Assembly: GCA_044226395.1 (NCBI GenBank)
Contig: JBGAHD010000002.1
Span: forward strand, 558,001-622,000
Reading direction: 5' to 3'
DNA from: JBGAHD01 sp044226395
GTDB lineage: Bacteria; Pseudomonadota; Gammaproteobacteria; Xanthomonadales; Ahniellaceae
DNA length: 64,000 nucleotides
A program made the translations under genes and the position numbers. Positions within the stretch are counted from its first letter, which is position 1. The number at the start of each line of letters is the position of its first letter. This document shows, piece after piece, positions 60,860-64,000 of the stretch. The notes under the pieces were generated by a model, which worked only from the letters and a program-made list of their open reading frames with translations, was not told where the DNA came from and ran no database searches.

Positions 60860-61516
60860 ATGAATGCTGTGGCTTCGATCGAAACCCCGCCCGCGAGTGG
60901 CGCGTGTCAGTTCATCGTGCTGCCCGAAGGGCGCGCGCTCGAACCGCTGCTGCATCGCCTGCTGGCCACGCGGCGCTGGCGCACGGTCGCGACCGGCGCG
61001 CGCGCGCCGTCGGTGACCCTGGGTCAGGCGCTGCAGTGGATCGATCTGCGCCATGACACGCGCGATCGCGACTGGATGGCGCGGCTCGGCGAAGGCGATC
61101 TGGTGTGTCTGTCACCGCGCGCGGGCGATGGCGGGTTCGACGTCGTGGCGGTGCTCGCGCCGACCTTGGCGCATTTGCCGGTGACGGAATCCAACGACGC
61201 GCGCGAAGGCGATGCGCGCGGCGATGTGGCGCGCACGGATCGCTTGTCGCAACGCGAGCGCGAAGTGCTGCAATTGCTCGCGCAGGGCCATTCCAATCGC
61301 GAAATCGGCGCGCGCCTGCACGTGACCCTGGGCACGGTGAAAGGCTACGTGAGCCAGATCCTCGCGAAGATGGGCGTGCGCGATCGGACGCAGGCGGCGC
61401 TATGCATTGCCTATGGCTTGCGTCAGCCCAATCGTCCCGTGTCCGCGATGCCGGAATCGCGCGCGACCGCGCCAGCGCGCGGCGAGCCGCCGTTGCATGC
61501 CGTCTGGCCGCGTTGA
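60860..61516 (+). CDS. LuxR-type DNA-binding regulator with atypical N-terminus
   Basis: A protein of 218 residues. The C-terminal LuxR helix-turn-helix (about 125-190) is clear: LSQREREVLQLLAQGHSNREIGAR, VTLGTVKGYVSQILAKMGVRDRTQAA. The N-terminal 100 residues (FIVLPEGRALEPLLHRLL, WRTVATGARA, GEGDLVCLSPRAG) look like an alpha/beta domain with no receiver Asp triad or autoinducer pocket. Probably co-expressed with the sigma factor. Confidence 0.88.
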   Translation: MNAVASIETPPASGACQFIVLPEGRALEPLLHRLLATRRWRTVATGARAPSVTLGQALQWIDLRHDTRDRDWMARLGEGDLVCLSPRAGDGGFDVVAVLAPTLAHLPVTESNDAREGDARGDVARTDRLSQREREVLQLLAQGHSNREIGARLHVTLGTVKGYVSQILAKMGVRDRTQAALCIAYGLRQPNRPVSAMPESRATAPARGEPPLHAVWPR

Positions 61517-61681
61517 AGCTTCACGGTTTCGCTGTCGACCGCCCCGCGAACCTGCCACTTATGCCAGGAATCCGCGCGCACGCGCGCGGCGTATTCTCGT
61601 CGGTGGCGTGCCGGCACCGCGGGGCGTTTCCCCTGTCATCACCGCGGTGCGGGCGCGTCATCTTCGCATTATGCGCGTGAC

Positions 61682-63346
61682 TCAACGCGCGACGCGACGC
61701 GCCGGTTCGATGCGCGCCTGCGCCGCCAACGGCGCGAAATAGGCGCCATGCGCGGGCAAGCGCAGCACGCCCTCGCGCCATTCGCCCTCGACCAAGCCGT
61801 GCTCGGCGATGCCACGCGCGCCATCGAGATCGCCCAGCGTGACGCGTTGCTCGCGATCGGACAGATTGAACGCGCACAGCAATGACCGACCTTCGTGCGC
61901 GCGCACGAAGGCGAGCACGGGTTCGGGGCAATCGAGAAACTGGATCGTGCCTTCACGCAGCGCCGGTTGCGTGCGACGCCAACGCAGGAACGCGCGAAAG
62001 CGCGACAAGGGCGATTGCGATTGCGCTTCCTGCACCGACACCGCGCGTTCGCGATGCGCGTCGGGCACGGGCAACCACGGCGCGTGCGTGCTGAAGCCCG
62101 CGTGCGTGGTCGTGTCCCACGGCATGGGCGTGCGACACCCATCGCGGCCCTTGAAGTTGGGCCAGAAGGCCTTGCCGTAGGGATCCTGGATCGCCTCGTA
62201 AGGCAGATCGGCTTCGGTCAGTCCCAATTCTTCGCCCTGATACACGCACACTGAACCGCGCAGCGAGCACAACATCGCCGTGTAAAGACTCGCCGCCTCG
62301 GGCGTGACGCTCTTGCCACCCCAGCGCGAGGCGACACGCTGCACGTCGTGATTGGAGATGGCCCAGCACGGCCAGCCGTCGAGCATCTGCGCCTCGAGTT
62401 GCTCGACCGTGCCGCGCAGGTAACGCGCGGAGTGATCTTCGGTCAGCAATTCAAAGCTGTAGCCCATGTGCAAGCGACCGGCACGCGTGTACTCGGCCAT
62501 GGTCGCGAGTGAATCCTCGGCGGATATCTCGCCTAGCGCCGCGGCATCGGGATAACGATCGAGCAGGGCGCGCAACTCGGCCAGGAAGGCGAGATTCTCC
62601 GGCTGCGTGTTGTTGTACAGATGACGCTGGAAGGCGTAAGGATTGTCGGCGCTGAAGCCGCGGCCCACGCGCTCGGCCTCGGGCTTGGCTGGGTTATCGC
62701 GCAATAGACGATCGTGAAAACAGAAGTTGATCGCGTCGAGGCGCAATCCATCGACGCCACGATCGAGCCAGAACTTCACGTTATCGAGGGTCGCGGCGCG
62801 CACCTCGGGATGATGAAAGTTCAGATCCGGCTGCGAGGTCAGGAAATTGTGCAAGTAATACTGTCCGCGCCGCGGCTCCCATTGCCAGGCGACGCCGCCG
62901 AAAATCGACAGCCAGTTGTTGGGCGGCGTGCCGTCGTCGCGCGCGTCGGCCCACACGTACCAATCGGCCTTGGGGTTGTCGCGGCTGGCGCGGCTTTCGA
63001 TGAACCACGGATGTTGATCCGAGGTGTGACTGAGCACCTGATCAATCATCAGCTTCAAGCCCAGGCGATGGGCCTTGGCCAGCACGCGATCGAAATCCTC
63101 GAGCGTGCCGAACAGCGGATCGACCGCGCGATAGTCGGCGATGTCGTAACCGAAGTCGGCCATTGGCGAGCGAAAGAACGGCGAAATCCAAATCGCGTTC
63201 ACGCCCAGGCTCGCGACATAGTCGAGCCGTTCGAGGATGCCCGGCAGATCGCCCACGCCGTCGCCACTGACGTCGCGGAACGAGCGCGGATAGATCTGAT
63301 AGATGACCGCGCCTCGCCACCAGCGGGACTGGGATTGTTCGCTCAC
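61682..63346 (-). CDS. GH13 alpha-glucosidase (oligosaccharide hydrolase)
   Basis: A protein of 554 residues. WWRGAVIYQIYPRSFRDVSGDGVGDL is the GH13 oligo-1,6/alpha-glucosidase start (GH13_23-like). Catalytic nucleophile Asp in GVDGLRLDAINF; acid Glu in AALGEISAED; transition-state Asp in AISNHDVQRV. No signal peptide, so it acts in the cytoplasm on imported maltose- or sucrose-like sugars. It is divergent from the MFS transporter, which probably imports its substrate. Confidence 0.93.
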   Translation of the reverse strand: MSEQSQSRWWRGAVIYQIYPRSFRDVSGDGVGDLPGILERLDYVASLGVNAIWISPFFRSPMADFGYDIADYRAVDPLFGTLEDFDRVLAKAHRLGLKLMIDQVLSHTSDQHPWFIESRASRDNPKADWYVWADARDDGTPPNNWLSIFGGVAWQWEPRRGQYYLHNFLTSQPDLNFHHPEVRAATLDNVKFWLDRGVDGLRLDAINFCFHDRLLRDNPAKPEAERVGRGFSADNPYAFQRHLYNNTQPENLAFLAELRALLDRYPDAAALGEISAEDSLATMAEYTRAGRLHMGYSFELLTEDHSARYLRGTVEQLEAQMLDGWPCWAISNHDVQRVASRWGGKSVTPEAASLYTAMLCSLRGSVCVYQGEELGLTEADLPYEAIQDPYGKAFWPNFKGRDGCRTPMPWDTTTHAGFSTHAPWLPVPDAHRERAVSVQEAQSQSPLSRFRAFLRWRRTQPALREGTIQFLDCPEPVLAFVRAHEGRSLLCAFNLSDREQRVTLGDLDGARGIAEHGLVEGEWREGVLRLPAHGAYFAPLAAQARIEPARRVAR

Positions 63347-63420
63347 GCCGACCCCGCGGTGTTCGCTTCTGGGAAACCGGGGCCAAGGATAAACCGGTCG
63401 ACCGGGCCCGCTGGTTGCGC

Positions 63421-63434
63421 TGCAAACGTATTCA
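63421..63434. promoter_or_regulatory. Possible LacI-family operator (TGCAAACGTATTCA)
   Basis: A 14-bp imperfect palindrome centred on CG (5 of 7 positions match) in the gap between the divergent GH13 and MFS genes. CG-centred sites with AAACG halves are typical of LacI-family sugar repressors. No such repressor is in the window. Confidence 0.4.
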
Positions 63435-63543
63435 TCGCCGAGGCCCGGCGGCGTTGACTATCTTTCCCAGGCGGCCGTCGGCCGCCATGACGCGGCGCCC
63501 GGCGTAGGATGGGCGACCGCGTCGCGGTGACCCAGGAGTGTTC

Positions 63544-64000
63544 ATGGCCGAGAACCGTTCCCCCGCGTTGCGTCAGCCGCTGTCGTTTTGGCAGATCTGG
63601 AACATGTGCTTTGGTTTTCTGGGCATCCAGTTCGGCTTCGCGCTGCAGAACGCCAATGTCAGCCGCATCTTCCAGACCCTGGGCGCGGCCATCGACGATA
63701 TTCCCGTGCTGTGGATCGCGGCACCCCTGACCGGGCTGATCGTGCAGCCGATCGTGGGTTATTTCTCCGATCGCACGTGGAATCGGCTGGGGCGACGGCG
63801 TCCGTATTTTCTGGTGGGCGCGGTGCTGGCCTCGCTGGCCTTGTTCGCGATGCCGCAATCGTCGGTGTTGTGGATGGCAGCGGGGCTGTTGTGGATTCTC
63901 GATGCCTCGATCAATGTGTCGATGGAGCCGTTTCGCGCCTTCGTCGGTGATCAACTGCCGCCGCGACAACGCGCCACGGGCTTCGCGATGCAGAGCTTTT
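63544..64000 (+). CDS. MFS sugar transporter, N-terminal part (cut by window edge)
   Basis: 152 residues are seen. LSFWQIWNMCFGFLGIQFGFALQNANVSRIFQTLGA begins TM1-2, and YFSDRTWNRLGRRRPYFLVGA is the A-like loop motif between TM2 and TM3. The family resembles the SucX/maltose-type sugar:cation carriers of xanthomonads. It is divergent from the cytoplasmic GH13 glucosidase, supporting import of an alpha-glucoside. Confidence 0.88.
   Translation, partial: MAENRSPALRQPLSFWQIWNMCFGFLGIQFGFALQNANVSRIFQTLGAAIDDIPVLWIAAPLTGLIVQPIVGYFSDRTWNRLGRRRPYFLVGAVLASLALFAMPQSSVLWMAAGLLWILDASINVSMEPFRAFVGDQLPPRQRATGFAMQSF

Noticed and set aside
1..64000. tRNA, rRNA, CRISPR arrays or insertion sequences
   Set aside because: No cloverleaf-like segments, ribosomal RNA landmarks, regularly spaced repeats or transposase motifs were noticed by eye.

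Overview
The window is about 64 kb of very GC-rich bacterial chromosome, dense in Gly/Ala/Arg codons. It most resembles the gammaproteobacterial order Lysobacterales (Xanthomonadales), probably a Rhodanobacteraceae- or Dokdonella/Tahibacter-like lineage. The grounds are the many Sec-exported beta-rich proteins ending in a short (A/N/D)GFE tail, an ECF sigma factor beside a Ser/Thr kinase, a winged-helix/kinase/TPR fusion, an Anbu cluster, and a GH13 glucosidase divergent from an MFS sugar carrier. This placement is inference. I saw no rRNA, tRNA, CRISPR array or transposase.

Layout: 1-1.2 kb holds a Ser/Thr kinase (cut by the window edge) divergent from an ECF sigma factor. 1.3-6.5 kb holds secreted proteins, including a tandem duplicate pair and a delta-60 repeat protein. 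6.5-9.8 kb is a five-gene minus-strand operon: an ABC-ATPase/tyrosine-phosphatase fusion, two roadblock-like proteins, a winged-helix protein and an MglA-like GTPase. 10.2-26 kb is a secretome island: FG-GAP, beta-helix, YadA-head/S74, PQQ-dehydrogenase and kelch-like proteins, most carrying the GFE tail, with a TetR regulator inside it. 26-38.6 kb holds a winged-helix/kinase/TPR regulator, a TetR regulator with three matching operator palindromes, and assorted small enzymes (GFA, rhodanese, lactonase, PEP mutase-like, MAPEG, SDR) with a LysR regulator.

38.8-42.9 kb is the complete Anbu (bacterial proteasome homologue) operon: circularly permuted ATP-grasp, alpha-E protein, transglutaminase, Anbu. 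42.9-47.3 kb is a second GTPase/roadblock operon, paralogous to the first. It carries a 30-residue microprotein ending in seven histidines and runs into a histone-deacetylase-like enzyme. 48.7-52.6 kb is a Cache-PAS histidine kinase overlapping a REC-HDOD effector.

52.7-59.6 kb is a tandem array of two alternating secreted paralogues (A and B) with intact A-B pairs, a solo A, a truncated A and a duplicated 200-bp leader. The array ends near an ECF sigma factor and a LuxR-type regulator (60-61.5 kb), then a GH13 alpha-glucosidase and a divergent MFS transporter cut by the right edge.

The best candidates for something undescribed are the two paralogous GTPase/roadblock/winged-helix modules with lineage-specific add-ons (ABC-phosphatase fusion; His-tailed microprotein; deacetylase), and the recurrent C-terminal GFE tail, which may be an uncharacterised sorting or secretion signal.
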